From positions 4,655,773-4,719,772 of the forward strand of contig NZ_CP083986.1 in NCBI RefSeq assembly GCF_020172685.1: 64,000 nt of DNA, written 5' to 3'. The first letter of the stretch is position 1. Each line of letters starts with the position of its first letter. Position numbers and translations under genes: made by a program. Origin of the DNA: [Mycobacterium] nativiensis (GTDB lineage Bacteria > Actinomycetota > Actinomycetes > Mycobacteriales > Mycobacteriaceae). Below, piece by piece: positions 10,387-21,320 of this stretch. The notes below the pieces were generated by a model. It was given only the letters and a program-made list of their open reading frames with translations, was not told where the DNA came from and did not search any database.

Positions 10387-10935
10387 GTGAACGTGTTCAA
10401 CAAGGCCTTCAACAAGGCTGCGATCGGCCTGATTGCGGCCGCGGCGCTCGCCGGATGCAGCGCCGGACAGATTTCGCAGTCCGCCGACCAGGCGTCCGCG
10501 GTGAACGGCGCCGCAGCCTCCTCCGGCGACCTGGCGCTGCGTGACGTGCGCATCCAGGCGGTGCAGACCGGCGACATGCTGGAGGCCGGCAACACCGTCG
10601 ACCTGCTGTTCGTCGCCGCCAACCAGTCGCCGGACAAGGGCGATGAGCTGACCGCTATCAGCACGCCGGTCGGCAAGGTGTCGGTGACCGGCAACCGGAC
10701 GGTGCCCGCCGGCGGCACCCTGGTCGTCAGCGCCCCGGCCGGCCCCGACCTGCCGACCGCTCCCGCCTCCAAGGCGCTGCCGGAAGTCACCGGCGCCAGC
10801 AACGCGGCTGCCACGGTGACCCTGGACGAGGCGATCAGCAACGGGCTGAACTACGAGTTCACCTTCGACTTCAAGAACGCCGGCCCGATCCGTGTGGCCG
10901 TGCCGATCTCGGCAGGCGTTCCCTCGCACCGCTGA
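10387..10935 (+). CDS. lpqE: LpqE-like lipoprotein
   Basis: 182 residues from GTG 10387. A lipoprotein signal peptide ends in the lipobox LAGC, so the protein should be anchored outside the membrane. The mature part is a copper chaperone PCu(A)C-like/LpqE domain of beta strands (SGDLALRDVRIQAVQ, LLFVAANQS). The position between carD and radA matches Rv3584 (lpqE). Function is unknown. The upstream ATG at 10354 is in frame, but its extension would precede the signal peptide and is unlikely. Confidence 0.85.
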   Translation: MNVFNKAFNKAAIGLIAAAALAGCSAGQISQSADQASAVNGAAASSGDLALRDVRIQAVQTGDMLEAGNTVDLLFVAANQSPDKGDELTAISTPVGKVSVTGNRTVPAGGTLVVSAPAGPDLPTAPASKALPEVTGASNAAATVTLDEAISNGLNYEFTFDFKNAGPIRVAVPISAGVPSHR

Positions 10936-10985
10936 CCCTCGCGTCGTAGGCCGACGCTGTCGGTCCCACCGGCTACGGTCAGCGG

Positions 10986-12389
10986 GTGGCCAAGGCTCGT
11001 TCGCTCTATCGCTGCTCCGAATGCGGGAACACAACCGCAAAATGGGTGGGCCGCTGCCCGGAGTGCGGCAGCTGGGGTGGCATCGACCCGGTGTCGGAGG
11101 CGGCCGTGCCGGCGGGTGGTTTGCGCCCCGCGGCGCCCGCACGGCCCGCGGTTCCGATCAGCTCCATCGCAGCGGGCCGCTCCCGCCCCGAACCGACCGG
11201 AGTGGCCGAACTCGACCGGGTACTCGGCGGCGGGATAGTCCCCGGCTCGGTCACACTGCTGGCCGGAGATCCCGGCGTCGGCAAATCCACCCTGCTGCTC
11301 GAGGTCGCCCATCGCTGGGCGTTGGCCGGGCGGCGGGCGCTGTACGTCTCCGGTGAGGAGTCCGGCGGACAGATCCGGCTGCGCGCCGAACGCACCGGCT
11401 GCAGCCACGACGAGATCTACCTGGCCTCCGAATCGGACCTGCAGACCGTGCTGGGCCACATCGAGGCGGTGCGGCCGACGCTGGTGGTAGTCGATTCCGT
11501 GCAGACCATCGCGGCCGCCGACACCGACGGGGTGGCTGGCGGGGTCACCCAGGTGCGCGCCGTCACGGCCGCCCTGACCGCGGCCGCCAAGGCCGCCGAC
11601 GTCGCGCTGATCCTGGTCGGCCACGTGACCAAGGACGGCGCGATCGCCGGTCCGCGGTCACTGGAACACCTCGTCGACGTGGTGTTGCACTTCGAAGGCG
11701 ACCGCCACTCGGTGCTGCGGATGGTGCGGGCAGTCAAGAATCGCTTCGGGGCCACCGACGAGGTGGGCTGCTTCCTGCTCCGCGACAGCGGTATCGAAGG
11801 GATCGCCGATCCGTCCGGGCTGTTCCTGGAGCAGCGCAGCGAACCGGTACCCGGCACCGCGATCACCGTGGCACTGGACGGCAAGCGCCCCATGATCGGC
11901 GAGGTGCAGGCCCTGCTGGCCACCCCGGCGGGTGGATCGCCGCGCCGCGCGGTCAGCGGCATCGACCACGCCCGGGCCGCCATGATCACCGCCGTGCTCG
12001 ACAAGCACGCGGAGCTGCCGATCGCCGCCGCCGACATCTACCTGTCCACCGTGGGCGGCATGCGACTGACCGATCCTTCAACAGATCTGGCCGTCGCGAT
12101 CGCCCTGGCCTCGGCCTACGCGGGCCTGCCGCTGCCGGCGACCACCGTGGTGGTCGGCGAGGTGGGCCTGGCCGGCGACCTTCGCCCGGTCAGCGGTATG
12201 GACCGGCGTCTGATCGAGGCGTCGCGGCTCGGGTTCACCACCGCGCTGACGCCCCCGGGCGCCCCGGCCAACGTGGGTGGCCTGCGCACGCTGGTGGCGG
12301 CCAATATCGTTGCAGCCCTTCAACACCTGAAAGACATCGCGGACCCTCGCAGCAGACAGGCACCGCCGCAGTTACTGGATCGGGCCTAG
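10986..12389 (+). CDS. radA: DNA repair protein RadA
   Basis: 467 residues from a GTG start. A C4 zinc finger ([20 protein letters not shown]) is followed by a RecA-like ATPase core (Walker A GDPGVGKS near residue 95, VVVDSVQTI as Walker B). The RadA-specific [12 protein letters not shown] lies near residue 250, and a Lon-protease-like C-terminal domain follows. It promotes branch migration in recombination. In M. tuberculosis disA follows directly. Here only 3 bp separate the radA stop from the stop of the convergent membrane-protein gene. Confidence 0.96.
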   Translation: MAKARSLYRCSECGNTTAKWVGRCPECGSWGGIDPVSEAAVPAGGLRPAAPARPAVPISSIAAGRSRPEPTGVAELDRVLGGGIVPGSVTLLAGDPGVGKSTLLLEVAHRWALAGRRALYVSGEESGGQIRLRAERTGCSHDEIYLASESDLQTVLGHIEAVRPTLVVVDSVQTIAAADTDGVAGGVTQVRAVTAALTAAAKAADVALILVGHVTKDGAIAGPRSLEHLVDVVLHFEGDRHSVLRMVRAVKNRFGATDEVGCFLLRDSGIEGIADPSGLFLEQRSEPVPGTAITVALDGKRPMIGEVQALLATPAGGSPRRAVSGIDHARAAMITAVLDKHAELPIAAADIYLSTVGGMRLTDPSTDLAVAIALASAYAGLPLPATTVVVGEVGLAGDLRPVSGMDRRLIEASRLGFTTALTPPGAPANVGGLRTLVAANIVAALQHLKDIADPRSRQAPPQLLDRA

Positions 12390-12392
12390 CGC

Positions 12393-13154
12393 TCAGTTAC
12401 CCGGCGGCGGCGCATCCGGTGCCGGGACGTCCGCACCTGGCGGCGGCGCATCCGGCAACGGCTCGGTCAGCATGAATGGCACCGTCGCGGAGCGCAGATT
12501 GCCCAGTTGGACGACCAGGTTGTAGGTCCCCGGCCCGATCGGCTGCCGCGGCAGCGGGCACTGCGGCGCCGAACCCATGCCGGTCCAGGTCACCGTGGTC
12601 GTCACCTGCTCACCCGGGTCGAAGGTCTTGACCAGGGTCTCGTTCGACGGCGCGCAGTCCAGGTTCGACCACAGCCGCTGGTTGTCCAGCGAGTAGACGT
12701 AGGCGGCCAGCACGGCAGCGCCCACATCACGCTTGCAGGCGACCAGGCCGATGTTGGTGACCACCATGGTGAACTGGGGCTGCTCACCCACCGCGTACTG
12801 CGGACCGGTGATGCCCTTGACCGCCAGCGTCGAGTCGGGGCAGTCGTCGCCCTCCTTGAGCACCGGGGGCGGGATCACCGCGGCGGTCGGGGTCGCCGAC
12901 GGTGGAGGCGCCTGCTCGGCCGGTGCCACCACCGGCGTCTTGACCTCTTCCGGTGATGCGCCTTGAGGCTTGGCATTCTGGGCGGCGGTCGTCTTGTTGC
13001 CGGCGGCGCTGTCGGCGCCCGCACTGCCGTGCATGACAGCGAAGATGATGAGCGACACCACCCCGATTACTGCGACCGCGATGCCCAACGCCAAGCCGCG
13101 GCGTCGCCAATAGATCTGCGAAGGCAGCGGACCCTGCGGTTCCAAATCGATCAC
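12393..13154 (-). CDS. Conserved membrane-anchored protein (Rv3587c-like)
   Basis: 253 residues from GTG 13154 (VIDLEPQGPLPSQIYWRRRG). This start was chosen over upstream in-frame codons because it reproduces my recollection of the M. tuberculosis N-terminus. One membrane segment (about residues 18-38) leads to a Pro/Ala-rich linker and an extracytoplasmic domain with conserved Cys (EGDDCPDSTLAVKGI, VACKRDVGAAVLAAYVYS, LDCAPSNETLV, PQCPLPRQPIGPG), then a Pro-rich tail. Function is unknown. It is convergent with radA. Confidence 0.8.
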   Translation of the reverse strand: MIDLEPQGPLPSQIYWRRRGLALGIAVAVIGVVSLIIFAVMHGSAGADSAAGNKTTAAQNAKPQGASPEEVKTPVVAPAEQAPPPSATPTAAVIPPPVLKEGDDCPDSTLAVKGITGPQYAVGEQPQFTMVVTNIGLVACKRDVGAAVLAAYVYSLDNQRLWSNLDCAPSNETLVKTFDPGEQVTTTVTWTGMGSAPQCPLPRQPIGPGTYNLVVQLGNLRSATVPFMLTEPLPDAPPPGADVPAPDAPPPGN

Positions 13155-13253
13155 GTTCTCACGGTAGGTCGCTCTCACCGAGAGTTGTCCGACCCTTCGC
13201 GGCGTGTCGTTGCCTCGTTGTGACCTTCGGCGACTATTCGGGCCCGGCAATGC

Positions 13254-13300
13254 GGCGGTTCCAGCTTCGCCTCTCCTTCGTCCAGCCTCGCTGAACCGCC
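13254..13300 (-). repeat. 47-bp palindromic 3'-end repeat, copy 1 (after canB)
   Basis: On the minus (canB sense) strand this starts GGCGGTTCAGCGAGG and ends AGCTGGAACCGCC. The ends are inverted repeats with a one-base offset. It begins directly after the canB stop codon. No 10-bp flanking duplication is visible. It belongs to the family of five copies at 13254, 20819, 24159, 45540 and 50252. Confidence 0.9.
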
Positions 13301-13918
13301 CTAATCGCCGATGTTGCCGAGATGCCCGCGGGCCTGCACCCGCCCGTCGCCCAGGTGGTAGGTGGCGCCGACGATCGCCAGCGTCCCGGCCTCGATCTGG
13401 TCGGCAATGATTGTGGAGCGCGCGGCAAGTTGCGTCACGGTCTCGTTGACGTGGCGGATCTCGAACTCGTCGACACCGCTGAGCCCTTCCCGGCGGCCCA
13501 CCAGGATCGACGAGGTGACCCGTTCGACGATGTCGCGCAGGTATCCGCCCGGTACCTCACCTTTGTCCAGGGCCGCCAGCGCGGCCTTCACCGCCCCGCA
13601 GCTGTCGTGACCGAGCACGACGATCAGCGGCACGTCGAGCACCGCCACCCCGAACTCGATCGAACCCAAGACCGCGGCGTCGATGACATGCCCGGCGGTA
13701 CGGACCACGAACATGTCGCCCAGGCCCTGATCGAAGATGATCTCGGCCGCCACCCGGCTGTCGCCGCAACCGAACACCACCGCCGTCGGCTTCTGCCCCA
13801 CCGCCAGGCTGGCCCGGCGTTCGATGCTCTGACTGGGATGCGCGGGCTGTCCGGCTACGAAGCGGTCGTTACCCTCCTTGAGTGCTTTCCAAGCTGCTAT
13901 CGGGTTTGAATTGGGCAT
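13301..13918 (-). CDS. canB: Beta-class carbonic anhydrase
   Basis: 205 residues from the ATG at 13918. VFGCGDSRVAAEIIFDQ holds the zinc Cys and the Asp/Arg dyad, and VVLGHDSCGAVKAAL holds the zinc His and second Cys. It interconverts CO2 and bicarbonate. It is divergent from mutY, with only 37 bp between the start codons. The stop codon is followed immediately by repeat copy 1. Equivalent to Rv3588c. Confidence 0.94.
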   Translation of the reverse strand: MPNSNPIAAWKALKEGNDRFVAGQPAHPSQSIERRASLAVGQKPTAVVFGCGDSRVAAEIIFDQGLGDMFVVRTAGHVIDAAVLGSIEFGVAVLDVPLIVVLGHDSCGAVKAALAALDKGEVPGGYLRDIVERVTSSILVGRREGLSGVDEFEIRHVNETVTQLAARSTIIADQIEAGTLAIVGATYHLGDGRVQARGHLGNIGD

Positions 13919-13955
13919 GCTCGATATTGTGCACGGGCGCGGGTTCTGGCGCACG

Positions 13956-14861
13956 ATGAGCATCGATCCGCACGACCTGATCAGCTGGTTCGCCTCCGCC
14001 GAACGCGACCTGCCCTGGCGGGCGCCCGACGTCACGCCGTGGCAGATCCTGGTCAGCGAATTCATGCTGCAGCAGACCCCGGTATCGCGGGTGCTGCCGA
14101 TCTGGCCGGACTGGGTGACTCGCTGGCCGACACCATCGGCGACGGCGGCCGCCACCGCGGCCGATGTGTTGCGGGCCTGGGGAAAGCTCGGCTACCCGCG
14201 CCGGGCCAAACGGTTGCACGAATGCGCCGCCGTCATCAGCCGTGACTTCGCCGACGTGGTCCCCGACGACGTCGACGTCCTACAGCAACTGCCCGGGATC
14301 GGCAGCTACACCGCGCGGGCAGTGGCCGCCTTCGCTTACCGCAAGCCAGTTCCGGTGGTGGACACCAACGTTCGCCGAGTGGTAGCCCGGGCCGTGCACG
14401 GGCGCGCCGAGGCCGCAGCACCCTCGACGAAGCGCGATCACGCCGACGTCGGCGCCCTCCTGGCCCTACTACCCAAATCCGATCGGGCCGCGCGGTTCTC
14501 GGCGGCGCTGATGGAGCTGGGCGCCCTGGTCTGCACCGCCAGAGCACCGAGCTGCGCCGTGTGTCCGTTGCGCTCGTGTGCGTGGCGAGAGAGCGGCTTC
14601 CCACCCGGCGACGCCCCGAAGCGCCCCGCCCAACGCTATGCCGGCACCGACCGTCAAGCGCGTGGACGCCTGCTGGATGTATTGCGGAACAACGAATTTC
14701 CAGTTTCACGAGCCGAACTGGACGTGGCATGGCCGGTTGACACCGTGCAGCGTGACCGGGCCCTGGCCTCACTGTTGGCCGACGGCCTGGTGGAACAGAT
14801 CACGGACGGCCGGTTCGCGCTGCCCGGTCAGGACAGGAACGACTCGACGGCGTCGCGATAG
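13956..14861 (+). CDS. mutY: A/G-specific adenine glycosylase MutY
   Basis: 301 residues from ATG 13956; in-frame starts further upstream overlap canB and are less likely. The helix-hairpin-helix LPGIGSYTARAVAAFAY is followed by PVVDTNVRRVVAR with the catalytic Asp. Four Cys (VCTARAPSCAVCPLRSC) form the 4Fe-4S cluster. It removes adenine opposite 8-oxoguanine. The protein is short at the C-terminus and lacks a long NUDIX-like domain, as I recall for M. tuberculosis MutY. The 3' end overlaps the convergent hydrolase gene by 34 bp. Confidence 0.94.
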   Translation: MSIDPHDLISWFASAERDLPWRAPDVTPWQILVSEFMLQQTPVSRVLPIWPDWVTRWPTPSATAAATAADVLRAWGKLGYPRRAKRLHECAAVISRDFADVVPDDVDVLQQLPGIGSYTARAVAAFAYRKPVPVVDTNVRRVVARAVHGRAEAAAPSTKRDHADVGALLALLPKSDRAARFSAALMELGALVCTARAPSCAVCPLRSCAWRESGFPPGDAPKRPAQRYAGTDRQARGRLLDVLRNNEFPVSRAELDVAWPVDTVQRDRALASLLADGLVEQITDGRFALPGQDRNDSTASR

Positions 14862-15598
14862 ACCTGCGGCGCGTCGTCGTGCACCAGATGACCGGCCTGC
14901 GGAACGTGCAGGTAGGTGCTGTCGGGCCCGATGCGGTGCATTTCGCGCATCTGCCCCGTCGGCGTCACGGAGTTGCCGGCCTCGATCAGCAGCGCCGGCG
15001 CACGCACCGCGCGCCACTGATTCCAGTAGTCGCGGGTGCCCCATTCGGCGGCGATCTGCACCCAGCGTCCCGGCTGACCGTGCAGTCGCCAGCCGGTCGC
15101 GGTCCGGTCGAAGGCTTCCAGGAAGTACCGCCCGGCCACGTCCCCGAATTCGGCGATCACGTCCTCGGCACGGGTGAATTCGACGGGCAGCGCGTGCGCC
15201 CACGGCTCCCACGCGCCGGTGGTGAGGCCGCGAAAGTCTGGTGCCATGTCCTCCACCACCACCGCCGTGACGAGCTCGGGACGCTGCCCCGCCAGGCACC
15301 ACGAGTGCAGTCCCCCCATCGAGTGCCCCACCAGCCGCACCGGCTCACGCAGCGACTCCACCGCGGCGGCCAGGTCGGACACGAAGCGTTCGGTGGAGAT
15401 CGGATACGGGTCTTCGACGTCGCGACCGCGGTGCCAGGGCGCGTCGTAGGTGTAAACCGCCCCCAGCCGGGTCAGCCACGGCAGCTGTCGCGGCCAGGTG
15501 CTGCCGCGGCCCATCAGCCCGTGAACCAGGACCAGCGGGGCACCCTGTCCGCCGCGATAGGTCAGCAGCTCGCTCGACGCGGTGTTCACCCGGGGCAC
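14828..15598 (-). CDS. Alpha/beta-hydrolase (Rv3591c-like)
   Basis: 256 residues. LVLVHGLMGRGSTW is the oxyanion-hole strand, LVGHSMGGLHSW holds the nucleophile Ser in GxSxG, and VPQAGHLVHDDAP holds the catalytic His. It is an esterase or related hydrolase of unknown substrate. Its start is 14 bp from that of mhuD on the other strand, so the promoters must overlap neighbouring coding sequence. Confidence 0.88.
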   Translation of the reverse strand: MPRVNTASSELLTYRGGQGAPLVLVHGLMGRGSTWPRQLPWLTRLGAVYTYDAPWHRGRDVEDPYPISTERFVSDLAAAVESLREPVRLVGHSMGGLHSWCLAGQRPELVTAVVVEDMAPDFRGLTTGAWEPWAHALPVEFTRAEDVIAEFGDVAGRYFLEAFDRTATGWRLHGQPGRWVQIAAEWGTRDYWNQWRAVRAPALLIEAGNSVTPTGQMREMHRIGPDSTYLHVPQAGHLVHDDAPQVYRDAVESFLS

Positions 15599-15612
15599 GG
15601 TAGCCTAGGCCC

Positions 15613-15930
15613 ATGTCAGTGGTGAAGATCAATGCAATCGAGGTGCCCGCCGACGCCGGGCCCGAACTGGAGAAACGGTTCGCAAATCGCGCGCACGCGG
15701 TGGAGAACCAGCCCGGTTTTCTTGGCTTCCAGCTGCTGCGCCCGGTCAAGGGCGACGACCGCTACTTCGTGGTGACGCACTGGGAGTCCGACGAAGCGTT
15801 CCAGGCGTGGGCACAGGGACCCGCCGCCGAAGCCCACGCCGGGCAGCGAGCCAACCCGGTGGCGACCGGGGCATCGTTGCTCGAATTCGAGGTCGTGTTG
15901 GACGTGGCCGGAACCGCCACCCGGGCGTAG
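15613..15930 (+). CDS. mhuD: Heme-degrading monooxygenase MhuD
   Basis: 105 residues, the same length I recall for the M. tuberculosis enzyme. It is an ABM/IsdG-fold protein with the heme-pocket residues Asn7 (VVKIN), Trp66 (AFQAW) and the proximal His75 (AAEAH). MhuD opens heme to mycobilin and releases iron without CO. An 8-bp palindrome GCCTAGGC sits just before the ATG in the 14-bp divergent gap. LpqF follows after 3 bp, so the two are probably co-transcribed. Confidence 0.96.
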   Translation: MSVVKINAIEVPADAGPELEKRFANRAHAVENQPGFLGFQLLRPVKGDDRYFVVTHWESDEAFQAWAQGPAAEAHAGQRANPVATGASLLEFEVVLDVAGTATRA

Positions 15931-15933
15931 CCC

Positions 15934-17274
15934 GTGCGGCGTTCCATCGCGGCCTGGAAGACCGCTGTAACCCTTACCGCCCTTGCAGCGCTGGCCGCCG
16001 GCTGCGCCCCCTCCCCCGCGTCGCCTGCGGACCCGGGCGCCGGCGAGGTGACGATCTCCACCAAGACGCCGCCCGGCCTGCGTGCCAAGCAGACCATGGA
16101 CATGCTGAACTCCGACTGGCCGATCGGGCCGATCGGGGTGGCCACCCTGGCCGCGCCGGACAAGGTCGAGCAGGTGGTCACGACCATGGAATCGCTGTGG
16201 TGGGACCGCCCGTTCCACCTCGACAGCGTCGACATCCGGGCCGGTGCGGCCACGCTGCACCTCACCACGTCCTACGGCGCCCGTCAGGACATCCGGCTGC
16301 GCACCGATGACAACGGCATGGTGGACCTGTTCAAACCGACCACCGAGGCGCCACCGATCCACTCGTGGCACGACGTCGACGCGGTGCTGAGCCGGACCGG
16401 CGCCCGCTACTCCTACCAGGCCTCGCGCATCGAGGGCGGCGAGTGCAAACGGGTGGCCGGCACCAACACCGGTCAATCTCTGCCGCTGGCGTCGATCTTC
16501 AAGCTGTACGTGCTGTTGGCGGTGGCCAACGAGGTCAAGGCCGGGGCGGTGTCCTGGGACGACCAGCTGACCATCACCGGCCGGGCCAAGGTGGTCGGCT
16601 CGTCCGGCCTGGAGGAACTGCCCGACGGTGCGCACGTGTCGGTGCGCAGGGCGGCCGAGAAGATGATCGCCACCAGCGACAACATGGCAACCGATCTGCT
16701 GATCGACCACGTGGGCACCCGCGCCGTCGAGCGGGCGCTGGTCGCCGCCGGACATCACGACCCGGCCAGCATGACGCCGTTTCCGACCATGTACGAGTTG
16801 TTCTCGGTGGGCTGGGGCAAACCCGACCTGCGTGAGCAGTGGCAGCACGGTTCACCACAGGAGCGGGCAAAGCTGTTGCAGCAGGCCAACTCCCGGCCGT
16901 ATGAACCGGATCCGATCCGCGCGCATGTCCCGGCCTCGGCGTACGGCGCGGAGTGGTACGGCAGCGCCGAGGACATCTGCCGGGTGCACGTCGCCCTGCA
17001 GGCCGGGGCGGTGGGCAAGGCCGCGCCGGTCAAGGAGATCATGTCCGCGGTCCGCGGCATCGACCTGCCCCGCGCCGACTGGCCCTATATCGGGGCGAAG
17101 GCCGGCGGCCTGCCCGGGGACCTGACCTTCAGCTGGTACGCCCTGGACCGGGGCGGGCAGCCCTGGGTGGTCAGTTTCCAGCTGAACTGGCCGCGTGATC
17201 ACGGCAAGAGCGTCGGCAGCTGGATGCTGCAGGTCGCCAAGCAGGCGTTCGGCCTGCTGCCGGTCCGGAGCTAG
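15934..17274 (+). CDS. lpqF: Lipoprotein with beta-lactamase/serine-hydrolase fold, LpqF
   Basis: 446 residues from a GTG start. The signal peptide ends in lipobox AAGC, followed by a Pro/Ala-rich stretch. The N-terminal part resembles a Cpe/LpqF N-domain. The C-terminal class A beta-lactamase-like domain has SIFK (Ser-x-x-Lys, near residue 187) and SDN near residue 248. A KTG-like GAKAGG occurs near the C-terminus. It is probably a surface-anchored serine hydrolase; beta-lactam hydrolysis is not shown by the motifs alone. Position equals Rv3593. Confidence 0.88.
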   Translation: MRRSIAAWKTAVTLTALAALAAGCAPSPASPADPGAGEVTISTKTPPGLRAKQTMDMLNSDWPIGPIGVATLAAPDKVEQVVTTMESLWWDRPFHLDSVDIRAGAATLHLTTSYGARQDIRLRTDDNGMVDLFKPTTEAPPIHSWHDVDAVLSRTGARYSYQASRIEGGECKRVAGTNTGQSLPLASIFKLYVLLAVANEVKAGAVSWDDQLTITGRAKVVGSSGLEELPDGAHVSVRRAAEKMIATSDNMATDLLIDHVGTRAVERALVAAGHHDPASMTPFPTMYELFSVGWGKPDLREQWQHGSPQERAKLLQQANSRPYEPDPIRAHVPASAYGAEWYGSAEDICRVHVALQAGAVGKAAPVKEIMSAVRGIDLPRADWPYIGAKAGGLPGDLTFSWYALDRGGQPWVVSFQLNWPRDHGKSVGSWMLQVAKQAFGLLPVRS

Positions 17275-17312
17275 CCCGAACCGCTCGGATAGTGCAACCA
17301 GGAAGGTTCCTC

Positions 17313-17966
17313 ATGCCACAACTGGTCCGTGTGCAGAACTTCAGCATTTCCAGTGACGGATACGGCGCCGGGGAAGGGCAAAGCCTCGAGCGTCCGTTCG
17401 GTCACGCCGATCCGGCGGACTTCATGTCCTGGGCGGGCGCCACCGCGCACTGGGTGAACCGGACCGATCCCGGCGGCAGCTACGGACTGGACGACTACAT
17501 CACCCGCGACTGGGCCAACAACATCGGCGCAGAGATCATGGGGCGTAACAAATTCGGCCCGCAGCGAGGGCCGTGGGAAAACTACGACTGGCAGGGATGG
17601 TGGGGCGACGAACCCCCGTTCCGCACACCGGTGTTCGTCCTCACCCACCATGTGCGACCATCATTCACGCTGGGACACACCACATTCCATTTCCTCGACA
17701 CGTCCGCCGAGGACGCGCTGGAGCGGGCATTGCCTGCGGCGGACGGCAAAGACGTGCGGATCGGCGGCGGTGTCGCCACGGTTCGCCAGTTCCTCGACGC
17801 CGACCTCATCGACACGATGCATGTCGCGGTGGCACCGGTCGAACTCGGCCGCGGGGAAAGGTTGTGGGCGAGCCCCGACGAACTTGTGGACCGCTTCCAC
17901 CTTGAGCAGATCCCCAGCCCGAGCGGCGTGGTGCATCACTTCTTCTGGCGAAAAGGGCTCAGCTAA
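17313..17966 (+). CDS. RibD C-terminal/dihydrofolate reductase-like protein
   Basis: 217 residues from ATG 17313, preceded by AGGAAGG. It has the fold pattern of the RibD-C reductase family: VRVQNFSISSDGYGAG at the N-terminus, IGAEIMGRNKFGPQ (MGR nucleotide motif), TPVFVLTHHVRPSF, VRIGGGVATVRQFLDADLID and VAPVELGRGERL. It probably binds NADPH; the substrate is unknown. It ends shortly before a long bidirectional terminator shared with clpC1. Confidence 0.85.
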   Translation: MPQLVRVQNFSISSDGYGAGEGQSLERPFGHADPADFMSWAGATAHWVNRTDPGGSYGLDDYITRDWANNIGAEIMGRNKFGPQRGPWENYDWQGWWGDEPPFRTPVFVLTHHVRPSFTLGHTTFHFLDTSAEDALERALPAADGKDVRIGGGVATVRQFLDADLIDTMHVAVAPVELGRGERLWASPDELVDRFHLEQIPSPSGVVHHFFWRKGLS

Positions 17967-17983
17967 CGGGTCAGCAGCGGAAC

Positions 17984-18039
17984 GAGCAGTCACGAAAGCC
18001 CCCAATTCCTTACGGAAAAGGGGGCTTTTGTGACTGCTC
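17984..18039. terminator. Bidirectional intrinsic terminator between reductase gene and clpC1
   Basis: Arms of 20 bases (GAGCAGTCACGAAAGCCCCC and its partner) pair with a single mismatch around a 16-base loop. The right inner arm contains GGGGGCTTTTG and the left inner arm GAAAGCCCCC, so both directions have a G/C stem with a short T stretch. It separates the convergent reductase gene and clpC1. Confidence 0.85.
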
Positions 18040-18042
18040 GGT

Positions 18043-20571
<2,529 letters not shown>

Positions 20572-20788
20572 CGGTGGCTACCTGCTCTCCCTCACCATCG
20601 GTACCTGCTGGGCCTCGGCTCGGCCTGGCGTACCTGCCGTCCACTCTAATGGGCGGCGCAGCGCGCTGTGACCTGCCTTGCAGTGCGAACTGAATCGACC
20701 CGCGCCGGCGGCAGGCCCGAAAGGCCTGGCACCGGATACAAGAGACCAACGACCGAACCCCGGATTACGATTCCGCAGGCTCGCCGGG

Positions 20789-20803
20789 TTCGCCAGAAGC
20801 GAA
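20789..20803. promoter_or_regulatory. ClgR-like palindrome upstream of clpC1
   Basis: TTCGCCAGAAGCGAA is a perfect inverted repeat of five-base arms. It fits the core of the actinobacterial ClgR motif CGC-N5-GCG, with one deviation from the central base of the published consensus as I remember it. ClgR activates clp genes including clpC1 in M. tuberculosis. The distance of about 218 bp from the start codon requires a long leader or an upstream promoter. Confidence 0.45.
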
Positions 20804-20818
20804 AAGCCGGACTCATAC

Positions 20819-20865
20819 GGCGGTCCCAGCTTCGGCTCTCCTTCGTCGAGCCTCGCTGAACCGCC
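20819..20865 (-). repeat. 47-bp palindromic 3'-end repeat, copy 2 (after lsr2)
   Basis: Read on the minus strand, the element starts GGCGGTTCAGCGAGGCTCGA and ends AGCTGGGACCGCC. The outer arms and an inner GGCTC/GAGCC stem both pair. It lies 3 bp after the lsr2 stop, in sense orientation. No exact 10-bp duplication flanks it. Confidence 0.9.
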
Positions 20866-20868
20866 GGC

Positions 20869-21204
20869 TCAGGTGGCGGCGTGGAATGCGTCGATGATGT
20901 CGGCCGGGATACGGCCACGAGTGGACACGTTGTGCCCGTTGCGGCGGGCCCATTCACGGATCGCAGCGCTCTGCTCACGGTCGATCGTGCCGCGACGGCC
21001 ACCACCGGTCCGCCCCCGCCGACGCCCCCCGACGCGACGACCGGCGTCGGCCCACTTCTTCAAGTCCGCGCGCAGTTTTCCGGCATTCTTGCTAGAAAGG
21101 TCAATCTCGTAGGTTACCCCGTCCAGTCCGAATTCAACTGTTTCGTCGGCGGCACCCTCACCATCGAAATCATCGATCAAGGTGACGGTCACTTTTTTCG
21201 CCAT
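20869..21204 (-). CDS. lsr2: Nucleoid-associated protein Lsr2
   Basis: 111 residues. The N-terminal dimerisation domain ([20 protein letters not shown]) is followed by a basic linker ([18 protein letters not shown]). The C-terminal DNA-binding domain ends with [17 protein letters not shown], where RGR is the AT-hook-like motif. Lsr2 bridges AT-rich DNA and silences acquired genes, like H-NS. The 116-bp upstream region is relatively AT-rich. The 3' end is followed by repeat copy 2. Confidence 0.97.
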   Translation of the reverse strand: MAKKVTVTLIDDFDGEGAADETVEFGLDGVTYEIDLSSKNAGKLRADLKKWADAGRRVGGRRRGRTGGGRRGTIDREQSAAIREWARRNGHNVSTRGRIPADIIDAFHAAT

Positions 21205-21320
21205 TGGTTACCCCTTGGTTAGCTTTCCTGTGCGGAAACTGTACGCAAGCCGTAATCGACCCCGACGACTAATGTGCCATAAAAATACGGTCGCTTCAAC
21301 ACAGCAGGCAGCGGCGTCGT

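Noticed and set aside
20809..20875. A target duplication around repeat copy 2 (GGACTCA versus GGCTCA)
   Set aside because: It needs an indel and is too short. Only copies 3 and 5 show convincing duplications.
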